A stretch of DNA of 12,233 nucleotides. It comes from Bacteroidales bacterium (lineage in GTDB: Bacteria > Bacteroidota > Bacteroidia > Bacteroidales > P3). Shown in pieces: positions 1 to 6,688 of the stretch. A program made the position numbers and the translations under genes. The notes beneath the pieces are model-generated. The model had not been told where the DNA came from. It ran no database searches and was given only the letters and a program-made list of their open reading frames with translations. The stretch spans positions 1 to 12,233 of the forward strand of contig JALNVJ010000029.1 in the NCBI GenBank assembly GCA_023227645.1. The letters are read 5' to 3'. Positions within the stretch are counted from its first letter, which is position 1. Every line of letters begins with the position of its first letter.

Positions 1-450
1 AAATCATTTCTTTGTTCAGACTTTGTGATGAGAGATATATACTATGGAGATACCCTGATTGTTGATGAAGAAGGGAATAATATTGGTGGCAGAAGACTTA
101 AACCTAAGGAAGATTTGGATTGGAAGAGCTTTAAATGGGGAATGTTGGTTTGCCATCAAGCAATTTTAGTAAAAAGAGAGATAGCACCACGATACGATTT
201 AAATTATAAGATAGCAGCCGACTACGAATGGGTATTAGAATCGTTTAAGAGAGCAAGGTATTCTATGAAAACCAAACATAAGGTTTCCTGTTTCTTAAGG
301 GGTGGATTATCTCAAAAAAATATTATTAGAGCTAATATTGAACGTTTTAAAATAATGAAGAAATATTATGGCTTCTTCCCTAGCCTATGGTATAATTTCT
401 TAATGATATTTCGTTTTGCCTATACAGTAATTAAACTAGGGAGAATTTAA
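1..450 (+). CDS. Glycosyltransferase family 2, C-terminal part (5' end outside window)
   Basis: The reading frame is open from the first base, so the gene starts upstream; about 149 residues are visible. The visible part includes a YYGDT segment followed by a short acidic loop. Further on is a CHQAILVKRE segment and then an AADYEWVL segment. This order (YGD, then HQ, then ADYE/D) is typical of the acceptor-binding half of Bacteroidota GT-A family 2 glycosyltransferases that build surface polysaccharide. The nucleotide-sugar binding N-terminus is not in the window. The C-terminal 40 residues are basic and aromatic (YYGFFPSLWYNFL), suggesting a membrane-associated tail. The next gene is convergent, so this is the last gene of its transcription unit. 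The sugar donor and acceptor cannot be told. Family assignment is fairly firm; exact role unknown. Confidence 0.75.
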   Translation, partial: KSFLCSDFVMRDIYYGDTLIVDEEGNNIGGRRLKPKEDLDWKSFKWGMLVCHQAILVKREIAPRYDLNYKIAADYEWVLESFKRARYSMKTKHKVSCFLRGGLSQKNIIRANIERFKIMKKYYGFFPSLWYNFLMIFRFAYTVIKLGRI

Positions 451-462
451 TAAAAACCCACT

Positions 463-495
463 AAATAATTATCAATATATACTGATATTATTTTT
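463..495 (+). terminator. Possible AT-rich terminator between convergent genes
   Basis: An inverted repeat (TATCA at 470-474 with TGATA at 483-487, extended by about six A/T pairs around one bulge) is followed by a short T run at 491-495. It lies just after the glycosyltransferase stop and overlaps the stop codon of the convergent barrel gene. The stem is almost all A/T, so the call is weak. Confidence 0.35.
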
Positions 496-1693
496 CATTC
501 TTCCTTATTTGAGGAGCAAAAAGATAAACCCTAGCTTCAATACGAGCTAAGAAAGCATCTCCATGTTCTAAGGTCGGACTCTTAATATATCCACCAATAG
601 CAGATAATTGAACCTGATTCAGAACCCTCTTACCAACTGAAAAATCTATTTCAGACAAACCATTAGTTTGAAATTCCGAAGTATATTGTAATTTGAAATG
701 AAGACTATGCCTTGGAATACTATACCTGAGAGATGCTTGATAGAGAGGTAAGTCTTGAGCCTCGAGACGTATTACATCACCAAGGAAAAGATTACTAAAA
801 GAATTCCTTATCATAGCACCATTATCCAATTCAGTACTACCAATAACCCTTGCTTGAAAATCGAATCGATGAGCATTATCAGTAATAAACATCTTCCTAA
901 GTCCTATTGAATAAAGAATTGCATTATTGTTTATAGCATTTTGATATAATACCTCTGGATTTAATTCTATTTCAAACGGAAGAGTTAAAGTTGCATAAAG
1001 ACCAGACATAAATACATTTGTATCTATCCTTGAACCAAACTCATCATATAGAGCAATCCCAATTTTATTTAACCCTTTATCAATACCTTTATTTTTATAT
1101 GAAAGAGTTAGAGCAGTGAAATTAGTTTGACCAAGTCCATTACCCATCAATCCTCTATCGCGATGAAGAATATCGTAAACAAAACCTATATTACAGAATA
1201 AACCATTGCGAGAGAAATACTTAGTAACTGAACCTCCAGCAATCTGAAGTGATAATTTCTTATAATTATAAGTAAAATTAAGACCTGCAGCTCTATCATT
1301 AACCAAATAATGATCATCTAAAGTAATTGTTTGGATACCCAAACGAAGGCTTGTTGATTTATTTAGGAATTGATAATATGCTTCACGAAATCCAGGGTGA
1401 CCATTTTTATATGTTAGATCTAAACCATTATCGTGCCTTGTCCAAGTTTTTATTCCACCTTCAATAAAAATGCCATGTTGCTTATTAGTATATTCTAAAG
1501 CCGCATATCCCGCGAAGAAACCAAAATAATTATCGTCAATAATCCCTCCCGAACCAGTTAATTCAATACCTCCTTTAATTGGAAGATATGGTATTGGTTT
1601 TGTATAACTTGCTAATTTACTTGGACAATTCCATTGAGCATTAGAAACAAGAGGTAGGAACACTAAAAGAAATATATAAATTGATTTTCTCAT
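488..1693 (-). CDS. Predicted outer-membrane beta-barrel protein
   Basis: The product has 401 residues. It starts with a Sec signal peptide (MRKSIYIFLLVFLPLVSNAQ, cleavage likely before Q20), the usual form in Bacteroidota. The mature protein is a succession of short amphipathic strands rich in Y, F, G and N with polar turns (for example LRLGIQTITLDDHYLVNDR, then AAGLNFTYNYKKLSLQIAGG), as expected of a porin-sized barrel. No enzymatic motif, TonB box or plug domain was recognised. The FREAYYQF and LRLGIQ segments recall the alginate-export/porin style, but this is only a resemblance. It is the last gene of a three-gene operon, 11 nt after a small lipoprotein gene, which follows a T9SS-secreted DUF2271-like gene by 12 nt. 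Role inferred: outer-membrane partner of those two proteins. The specific family is not recognised. Confidence 0.65.
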   Translation of the reverse strand: MRKSIYIFLLVFLPLVSNAQWNCPSKLASYTKPIPYLPIKGGIELTGSGGIIDDNYFGFFAGYAALEYTNKQHGIFIEGGIKTWTRHDNGLDLTYKNGHPGFREAYYQFLNKSTSLRLGIQTITLDDHYLVNDRAAGLNFTYNYKKLSLQIAGGSVTKYFSRNGLFCNIGFVYDILHRDRGLMGNGLGQTNFTALTLSYKNKGIDKGLNKIGIALYDEFGSRIDTNVFMSGLYATLTLPFEIELNPEVLYQNAINNNAILYSIGLRKMFITDNAHRFDFQARVIGSTELDNGAMIRNSFSNLFLGDVIRLEAQDLPLYQASLRYSIPRHSLHFKLQYTSEFQTNGLSEIDFSVGKRVLNQVQLSAIGGYIKSPTLEHGDAFLARIEARVYLFAPQIRKNEK

Positions 1694-1704
1694 AAAAGAA
1701 ATAA

Positions 1705-2088
1705 TTAGTTGTGTTTAAACTTTAACATACCAAATCCACCTTCATTAGTGCAAGTTCTAGTAAGAATTAGTTTACCATCTTTAGCATAGTCGGGTTTAAT
1801 TTTCACAACCATATCCATATAGTAGCCATTAGTTTGATCCGATTTTATCCACTCACCTTGCTTAACTATTTCCAAACCATCAAGTTTTAGTTTTGTTTCA
1901 TTCATCCCAATTTGACAAGGCTGATGAATAAAATCAACAAGAATTTTTATCTGGATCTCCTCACCAACCTTATAAACCCTATTTTTATCGAATTTTTCCT
2001 GACCATTAATCCAAAAACTAACATTGCAAGAAAACCCAGCAAGAGCAATTAGCATAAATAGAGCTAATGATATTATTCCTTTTTTCAT
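1705..2088 (-). CDS. Small predicted lipoprotein, unknown function
   Basis: The product has 127 residues. A basic start (MKKG) and a hydrophobic stretch end at AGFSC, so Cys21 would be lipidated. The box is relaxed (G at -3), which Bacteroidota tolerate, but a plain signal peptide or membrane anchor is possible. The mature part is about 105 residues with alternating hydrophobic residues (EIQIKILVDF, DMVVKIKPDY, GKLILTRTC), suggesting a small beta-sandwich. Two further cysteines, Cys58 (HQPCQIG) and Cys113 (RTCTNEGG), could form a disulfide or bind a metal. No polar export run follows Cys21, so it may face the periplasm. It is the middle gene of a tight operon between the T9SS-tailed protein and the barrel, suggesting that the three act together. 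Family not recognised. Confidence 0.55.
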   Translation of the reverse strand: MKKGIISLALFMLIALAGFSCNVSFWINGQEKFDKNRVYKVGEEIQIKILVDFIHQPCQIGMNETKLKLDGLEIVKQGEWIKSDQTNGYYMDMVVKIKPDYAKDGKLILTRTCTNEGGFGMLKFKHN

Positions 2089-2100
2089 AAAATTAAATGT

Positions 2101-2889
2101 TTATCGTTGTAAAATTACTTTCGTGGTTAGCTTACTAATATTGTTTTCAACAACAATAAAATAAACTCCATTCTTAAGCCTTATATTAGGTGTCCAAATC
2201 ACTTGACTTTTTAAAATTGTATTAGGCTTATCAATTCTATCAACAATCTTGCCATGAACATCAATCACATAAATATTACTTACATTTGGAACAATATTTA
2301 CTAATGCTGATTTATTAATAGGATTAGGATATACACTTAAGCTTCCATTATCTTTTGAAAAATCATCTAATGAAAGAACGTTGGGAGTCCACACAATACT
2401 AATATCTTGAAAATAAGAAGTATTTGCAGGCGATAAAGTTATAACCTGATCAGATTTATTAAAAACAAAAGAAACAAAAGGTCCTGTACCATTGCTCTCA
2501 GTATATTCAATACAAACCTTATAATCACCATCAAGAACAACATTCCCACTAATATCAGTTCCATCCCAAGTTGCAGTCCTAGTGCTATGAGAAGGATAAG
2601 TGGCACCGGTTTGAGCATCAACAACGTTATATGTACTATTAGTTGCTGCTTTAAATTTCGTTAGATATTTTCTATAAGTAGTATTTTGAGAACGCAGCAA
2701 ACGAGTTTTGACAAAACTATTAGTTGAAGCATCCTCAACCCAAATTGCTAAAATATTCTTAGGATTATACTGACCATTATTAGTAACTGTTTTAACCGAT
2801 ATTGATAACGTACCCTGAGTTTGAGCCAAAGTAGGTAGGGTAAAACCTATACAGATTAAAGAAAAGGCTATAGTTCTAAATAAATTCAT
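2101..2889 (-). CDS. Secreted DUF2271-like protein with T9SS type A sorting domain
   Basis: The product has 262 residues. Residues 1-23 are a signal peptide ending in TLAQ. Residues of about 25-170 resemble DUF2271 as I remember it: an ILAIWVEDAS strand, an RKYLTKF segment, then DAQTGATYPSHSTRTATWDG and GDYKVCIEYTES, the order being 'WVED', 'DAxTGAT', 'WDG', 'G.Y.v.vE'. The WDG...GDYKV stretch also recalls FlgD-like Ig repeats. Residues of about 183-262 are a type IX secretion sorting tail (LSVYPNP near its start, GKIVDRI, NGVYFIVVENN, then TTKVILQR at the very end), so the protein should cross the outer membrane and be surface-attached or released. It is first in an operon with a lipoprotein and a barrel. 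In other bacteria DUF2271 genes sit near flavin-modified or PepSY redox proteins; that link is from memory. Confidence 0.7.
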   Translation of the reverse strand: MNLFRTIAFSLICIGFTLPTLAQTQGTLSISVKTVTNNGQYNPKNILAIWVEDASTNSFVKTRLLRSQNTTYRKYLTKFKAATNSTYNVVDAQTGATYPSHSTRTATWDGTDISGNVVLDGDYKVCIEYTESNGTGPFVSFVFNKSDQVITLSPANTSYFQDISIVWTPNVLSLDDFSKDNGSLSVYPNPINKSALVNIVPNVSNIYVIDVHGKIVDRIDKPNTILKSQVIWTPNIRLKNGVYFIVVENNISKLTTKVILQR

Positions 2890-2927
2890 TCCAAATAATA
2901 ATTTAATTTTCGATATTAATAATTATG

Positions 2928-2935
2928 CAAATATA
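2928..2935 (-). promoter_or_regulatory. -7 box of the DUF2271 operon promoter
   Basis: Read on the minus strand this is TATATTTG, an exact TAnnTTTG box, about 39 nt before the start codon at 2889. No convincing TTG lies 19-21 nt further upstream, so the -33 part is weak. It faces away from the promoter of the Fe-S lipoprotein gene. Confidence 0.45.
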
Positions 2936-2977
2936 TAAATAAAAAAAAGTTTCTCGCCATTTATTGATAAAAAAATG

Positions 2978-2985
2978 TAATTTTG
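2978..2985 (+). promoter_or_regulatory. -7 box of the Fe-S lipoprotein gene
   Basis: TAATTTTG matches TAnnTTTG. It ends 20 nt before the ATG at 3006, leaving a very short leader. This argues for a start at 3006 rather than the upstream in-frame ATG at 2964, which would lie ahead of this promoter. No good -33 element is seen. Confidence 0.45.
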
Positions 2986-3005
2986 CTCCAAATATTGAAA
3001 AGAAT

Positions 3006-3284
3006 ATGAAAAAGATAGTAATCCTAATTTCCATAGTTATATTAGCTTATAGTTGCGAAATAACAAGTGAATATATGGTAAATCAAGAAAAATGTACTGA
3101 TTGTGGGAAATGTTATAGAGCATGTCCAAACGATATGATAGATAGGGAAATATACAAAATTGAAGGTCCCGACACATTCTTCGTTGCCAAAATACGAACC
3201 AATAGATGCGTAGGTTGTGGCAAATGCCAAGATGCTTGTGTGAAAAATAACGGAGTAGAAAACAGCGCAATTATAGAAAAATAA
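3006..3284 (+). CDS. Exported lipoprotein with two [4Fe-4S] ferredoxin motifs
   Basis: The product has 92 residues if started at 3006. An ATG at 2964 would add 14 polar residues ahead of the signal peptide and lies upstream of the likely promoter, so it is not used. Residues 1-16 form a lipoprotein signal (MKK, hydrophobic IVILISIVILAYS) with Cys17 as the lipid site. Two ferredoxin motifs follow: CTDCGKCYRACP (Cys30, 33, 36, 40) and CVGCGKCQDACV (Cys68, 71, 74, 78). The second lacks the usual proline after its last cysteine. The fold should be a bacterial 2[4Fe-4S] ferredoxin with a longer linker. There is no twin-arginine signal, which is odd because Fe-S proteins are usually exported folded. 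It is divergent from the DUF2271/lipoprotein/barrel operon, with only about 116 bp between start codons. Role inferred: electron carrier in the envelope. Confidence 0.75.
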   Translation: MKKIVILISIVILAYSCEITSEYMVNQEKCTDCGKCYRACPNDMIDREIYKIEGPDTFFVAKIRTNRCVGCGKCQDACVKNNGVENSAIIEK

Positions 3285-3316
3285 TAGATTATTGCTCTAC
3301 ATTCAAAAGGATTTTG

Positions 3317-3324
3317 TATTTTTG
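3317..3324 (+). promoter_or_regulatory. dnaX: -7 box of the dnaX promoter
   Basis: TATTTTTG matches TAnnTTTG and lies 25 nt before the dnaX ATG. A TTG at 3292-3294 could be the -33 element, but the 22-nt spacer is longer than the usual 19-21. An 8-bp inverted repeat (3301-3308 and 3334-3341) brackets the box; in such AT-rich sequence it may be chance. Confidence 0.5.
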
Positions 3325-3349
3325 ACAAAGTTTTTTTGAATACAATTAT

Positions 3350-5062
3350 ATGGAAAATTATTTAGTATCAGCTCGTAAGTACCGTCCTGCAGATTTTAAA
3401 AGCATTGTTGGGCAATCACATATTACCACAACTCTACAAAATGCCATCAAATCAGACCAACTAGCACAAGCATTTCTTTTTTGTGGACCTAGAGGAGTGG
3501 GCAAAACAACCTGCGCAAGGATACTAGCCAAAACAATTAATTGCACCAATAGGACATCTGAAACAGAGGCTTGTAATCAGTGTGAGAGCTGTCTTTCATT
3601 TAATAATAATTCAGCTTTTAATATTCAAGAACTCGATGCAGCATCCAATAACTCGGTTGATGATATACGTGACTTGGTTGACCAAGTTCGGGTACCACCT
3701 CAGGGAGGAAAATACAAAGTATATATTATTGATGAGGTACATATGCTATCACCCTCAGCCTTCAATGCCTTCCTTAAAACCTTAGAGGAACCACCCTCCT
3801 ATGCAAAATTTATCTTAGCAACAACAGAAAAACATAAGATAATCCCAACCATTCTTTCACGTTGTCAGATATTTGACTTCCACAGAATAAATAATGAGGA
3901 TATATCAACGCATTTAAGATATATAGCAGAGAAAGAAAACGTTATAGCAGAGACAGAAGCCTTAGATATAATAGCAGAAAAATCGGATGGAGGACTACGT
4001 GACGCACTCTCAATGTTTGACCAATTGGTTTCATTTACAGGTGCAAACCTAACCTATTCCAATATAATTGAAAACTTAAATATACTTGACTACGACTATT
4101 ATTTCCGTTTCGTTGACTTCCTACTCGAAACCGATATCTACAACACCCTACTCCTATTCAATCAGGTATTAGAAAAAGGATTCGAAGGTTCACATTTCAT
4201 AAATGGACTATCATCGCACCTAAGAAACTTATTGGTAGGGAAAGATCCTTCCACAATAAAGCTAATGGAAGCAAGCAAGAGCATACAAGAAAGATATTTA
4301 CAACAATCCACAAGATGCAGCACAACATTCCTTCTTAGAGCCTTAGACTTCGCCAACACCTGTGCAATGGATTACAGAGCATCATCCAACAGACGTCTTT
4401 GCGTTGAATTGGCACTCCTTAAGATTGCAAATATAATGAAGAAATTGCAACCCAAAACCGAGTCACCCAGGCAAGGCGTAGAAGAAAAAAAAAAGTTAAC
4501 TAGCAAACAACCCGATAAAGAGGATGAGCCCCATGCCCAAGAAGAGATAATTAAAGAAACTAAGACAGAAGTGATTGAGGAAGGGAAAAAGAAGAAAATA
4601 AGTATTCCAAAGTCAAGCTCATTTTCAATAAATGTGGGAGTTGAACAAACAATTAAAATAGACGAGAAAGAAAGAGCCAAACTCAACCCTCCCACCATAG
4701 CCTTAGATTGGCAATTGTTTAAAACCAAACTAAATAACTATGCAGATGCAATAAAAGACTCAATGCCCAATCTATACTTTATCCTAACAAGTTGCAATAT
4801 AGAAAACAATAACGACAACACAGTAACTATAACCTTTCTAAACTCAATGCAAGAGAAAGAATTTGAAGCCTCAAAGCACGAAATTGTTAGAATAATTAGG
4901 AAAACAACCCTCTGCGAAAGCTTCCTATTTAGAACAAAAATCCATCAAACCGAAATCAAAAACAAGCCCTATCGACCATTAGATAAATTTAATTACCTTG
5001 CCAATAAAGAACCTGCAATAAGAAAACTAATGGAAGCATTTGACTTTGATATAGATTATTAA
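3350..5062 (+). CDS. dnaX: DNA polymerase III subunits tau/gamma (clamp loader)
   Basis: The product has 570 residues. It is the ATPase of the clamp loader that places the sliding clamp on DNA. The N-terminus has the hallmark RKYRP...IVGQ. Walker A is GPRGVGKTT (46-54), the zinc cysteines are C65, C75, C78 and C81, Walker B is YIIDEVHM (about 125-132), sensor 1 is ATTE with the SRC arginine finger (about 157-172), and sensor 2 is GGLRDALS (214-221). Domain III follows to about residue 365. A charged Lys/Glu linker (about 366-455) leads to a C-terminal domain (about 455-570) typical of Bacteroidota tau and unlike the E. coli tail. In the linker, codons 379-382 contain an A10G run with A AAA AAG in frame; either shift stops almost at once, giving a gamma-like form of 382-384 residues. 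The gene is probably alone or co-transcribed with the antiporter 48 nt downstream. Confidence 0.97.
   Translation: MENYLVSARKYRPADFKSIVGQSHITTTLQNAIKSDQLAQAFLFCGPRGVGKTTCARILAKTINCTNRTSETEACNQCESCLSFNNNSAFNIQELDAASNNSVDDIRDLVDQVRVPPQGGKYKVYIIDEVHMLSPSAFNAFLKTLEEPPSYAKFILATTEKHKIIPTILSRCQIFDFHRINNEDISTHLRYIAEKENVIAETEALDIIAEKSDGGLRDALSMFDQLVSFTGANLTYSNIIENLNILDYDYYFRFVDFLLETDIYNTLLLFNQVLEKGFEGSHFINGLSSHLRNLLVGKDPSTIKLMEASKSIQERYLQQSTRCSTTFLLRALDFANTCAMDYRASSNRRLCVELALLKIANIMKKLQPKTESPRQGVEEKKKLTSKQPDKEDEPHAQEEIIKETKTEVIEEGKKKKISIPKSSSFSINVGVEQTIKIDEKERAKLNPPTIALDWQLFKTKLNNYADAIKDSMPNLYFILTSCNIENNNDNTVTITFLNSMQEKEFEASKHEIVRIIRKTTLCESFLFRTKIHQTEIKNKPYRPLDKFNYLANKEPAIRKLMEAFDFDIDY
4485..4503 (+). 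promoter_or_regulatory. dnaX: dnaX slippery run (A10G) with immediate shifted-frame stops
   Basis: Ten A residues (4485-4494) are followed by G. The heptamer A AAA AAG (4489-4495) is in the zero-frame register used for -1 frameshifting in E. coli dnaX. After a -1 shift (or one extra A in the mRNA) the codons are GTT AAC TAG, stopping at 4501-4503. After loss of one A the frame reads AGT TAA. Thermus dnaX makes gamma by transcriptional slippage on an A9 run. An AAGG about 12 nt upstream (4473-4476) could act like the E. coli stimulatory Shine-Dalgarno. No downstream hairpin is evident. Confidence 0.6.
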
Positions 5063-5110
5063 AAACTAGAAAAGATAAAGGAAAAGATAAATATAAACAA
5101 ATAAAATACT

Positions 5111-6367
5111 ATGGGAGAGGCATTAATCTTTTTAGGGATATTGATATTTTCAGCACATCTATTCTCAATGATTTTCTCAAGAAAAAAGATACCAGATGTA
5201 TTATTATTAATGATAATAGGAATAATTATTGGACCCCTATTAGGACTAATAAGCCCCACCTTTATGGGACAAGCAGGAGGAATATTCACAACAATAGTAT
5301 TAGTTGTAATCCTCTTCGATGCCGGAACAGATATCAGCATCATTGACCTCAAAAACGCATGGAAACCAACCATAAGACTTTCAATCTCATCAGTAATCAT
5401 CTCAACAATACTCGTAGGACTAATAGCCTACGCCATAGGATTTACCCTAATCAATAGCTTAATAGTTGGGATAATACTCTCAGGAACCTCATCGGCAGTA
5501 GTAATACCCCTAACACAACAACTCAAATTAGGAAAAGACGCCAAAACATCACTCATCTTAGAAAGTGCAATAACCGACATTATATGCTTCGTTCTGGCAC
5601 TTGCCTTCCTCGAATCAGCCCAAAAAGGAGGAGGAGTTGATGTTGGGTCACTAGCCGGAGGAGTTATATCCTCATTCGTAATGGCAACCATAATAGGATT
5701 TATAAGTGCAATAGTTTGGGCAAGCCTACTACACAAAGTAAGGACAGTCAAAAACTCAATGTTCCTAACCCCAGCCTACGTATTTGTAGTATTTGGAATA
5801 TCCGAATCACTAGGCTTTAGCGGAGCAATATCAGCCCTAGCAGTTGGAGTAACAATAACAAATATGGACTTTTTCAATTTCAAATTCCTCGAAAAATACC
5901 AAAAAGACAAGTATTTGAAACAAACCGACAACGAAAAAGCCTTTATAAGCGAAATAGTATTTATCTTAAAAACATTTTTCTTCGTCTATATAGGAATATC
6001 CATACCATTCAATAATATCATAGCACTAATCACAGGACTGGGAGCAACACTAGCACTATTAATAATGCGAGTATTTATTGCCAAATACTACTCCCCAAAA
6101 AGCTCCAATGCCTACGACAAAAGCATAATATCCCTAATGATACCCAAAGGACTAGCAGCAGCCGTATTAGCATCCATACCCGAACAAATGGGATTACCCC
6201 AAGGAGAACTAATAAAGAGCGTAGTATATGCCACAGTCCTATTCTCAATACTTATCTGTTCAATAGCAATATTTATCATAGGACGCTATCCGAAAGCAAA
6301 TGTCCTACTAAGAATATTCTTCAAAACAACCAAAAAAACCAAAATAGAGAAAAAAATTGTGAGTTAG
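5111..6367 (+). CDS. Cation:proton antiporter (monovalent cation/H+ exchanger)
   Basis: The product has 418 residues and about 12 membrane helices, the usual size of the Na+(K+)/H+ exchanger domain. Recognisable landmarks are VLLLMIIGIIIGP in an early helix, ILFDAGTDI (about 68-75; compare LFEGGL in family members), the unwound-helix segment GTSSAVVIP (125-133), and ESAITDII (151-158), where Asp156 aligns with the ion-binding aspartate of the ND/DD motif. The residue before it is Thr155 rather than Asn or Asp. A late helix has MIPKGLAAAVLAS, corresponding to the 'P(R/K)GLAAAVLA' motif. The tail after the last helix is short and basic (KTTKKTKIEKK); there is no TrkA-N or CBS domain, unlike KefB/C. 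The role is export of Na+ or K+ against H+ at the inner membrane; which ion cannot be said. It lies 48 nt downstream of dnaX. Codon choice favours ATA, CTA and GGA, as in the end of dnaX. Confidence 0.88.
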   Translation: MGEALIFLGILIFSAHLFSMIFSRKKIPDVLLLMIIGIIIGPLLGLISPTFMGQAGGIFTTIVLVVILFDAGTDISIIDLKNAWKPTIRLSISSVIISTILVGLIAYAIGFTLINSLIVGIILSGTSSAVVIPLTQQLKLGKDAKTSLILESAITDIICFVLALAFLESAQKGGGVDVGSLAGGVISSFVMATIIGFISAIVWASLLHKVRTVKNSMFLTPAYVFVVFGISESLGFSGAISALAVGVTITNMDFFNFKFLEKYQKDKYLKQTDNEKAFISEIVFILKTFFFVYIGISIPFNNIIALITGLGATLALLIMRVFIAKYYSPKSSNAYDKSIISLMIPKGLAAAVLASIPEQMGLPQGELIKSVVYATVLFSILICSIAIFIIGRYPKANVLLRIFFKTTKKTKIEKKIVS

Positions 6368-6437
6368 AGGATACACCCCCCTATATAGTCAAAAACAATC
6401 CTTAAAATCCAAATTCTAAAAAAAAAGTAGGGTTTTA

Positions 6438-6500
6438 AAAAAAAGACTTGATATAAATAAAAAAAGACTTAATATAAATTGAAAAAGACTTAATATAAAT
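6438..6500 (+). repeat. Three tandem copies of a 21-bp AT-rich repeat
   Basis: The unit is a run of 5-8 A residues followed by GACTTRATATAAAT. The 14-nt cores lie at 6445-6458, 6466-6479 and 6487-6500, exactly 21 nt apart; the first copy has G instead of A at the sixth core position. A partial, degenerate sequence continues to about 6540. The 21-bp period is two helical turns, so the A-tracts face the same side of the helix and should bend the DNA. Confidence 0.8.
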
Positions 6501-6630
6501 TTGAAAAGAAGGGGTTTAAATTTAAAAAGAAAAGACTTTTTACCAATTAATACAACACATCAGCATTTACCACTTCCCAAAACCATTTGCTTTAGGATTA
6601 CTGCTATCTAATTAAAACGACACCCACTGC

Positions 6631-6676
6631 GTTGTGAATTGCAATCAATTATATATCTTTGCACTTTGGCAACAAC
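6631..6676 (+). repeat. 46-bp CRISPR-repeat-like element R1, carrying the nitroreductase promoter
   Basis: The element starts GTTGTGAATTGC and ends GGCAACAAC. It matches the second element (7577-7622) at 36 of 46 positions without gaps. Inside it, TTG at 6632-6634 and TATCTTTG at 6654-6661 are 19 nt apart, a perfect Bacteroidota promoter directed at the nitroreductase ATG at 6739. From memory, type II-C CRISPR repeats of Bacteroidota are about 46-48 nt, begin GTTGTG and contain a similar TAnnTTTG. Only one copy is present here and there is no spacer array. Confidence 0.65.
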
Positions 6677-6678
6677 CT

Positions 6679-6688
6679 CAACGCGTTG
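6679..6688. promoter_or_regulatory. 10-bp perfect palindrome just downstream of the R1 promoter
   Basis: CAACGCGTTG is a perfect palindrome about 20 nt past the -7 box, in the expected early transcribed region. Alternatively GCAAC (6669-6673) can pair with GTTGC (6685-6689) as a leader hairpin. It could be an operator or an mRNA structure; no regulator gene is nearby. Confidence 0.3.

Noticed and set aside
2964..3005. Upstream in-frame ATG for the Fe-S lipoprotein
   Set aside because: It would place 14 polar residues ahead of a complete lipoprotein signal and lies upstream of the likely -7 box; the start at 3006 gives a normal signal peptide.
3301..3341. Inverted repeat ATTCAAAA/TTTTGAAT around the dnaX promoter as an operator or terminator
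   Set aside because: The arms are AT-rich, 25 nt apart, and contain the promoter between them; chance is likely at this base composition, so it is only mentioned in the promoter entry.
4372..4728. Antisense 118-codon frame inside dnaX
   Set aside because: It is the mirror of the Lys/Glu-rich linker codons, giving low-complexity Ser/Phe-rich protein; no sign of independent coding.
5059..5751. Minus-strand frames of 113 and 107 codons opposite the antiporter gene
   Set aside because: Both lie wholly or almost wholly opposite a clearly recognised membrane protein gene and show no family features.
5083..6445. Horizontal transfer of the antiporter gene based on its ATA/CTA-rich codon use
   Set aside because: The 3' part of dnaX and trkH show a similar A/C-rich coding strand, so this looks like expression-linked or local codon bias, not foreign origin.
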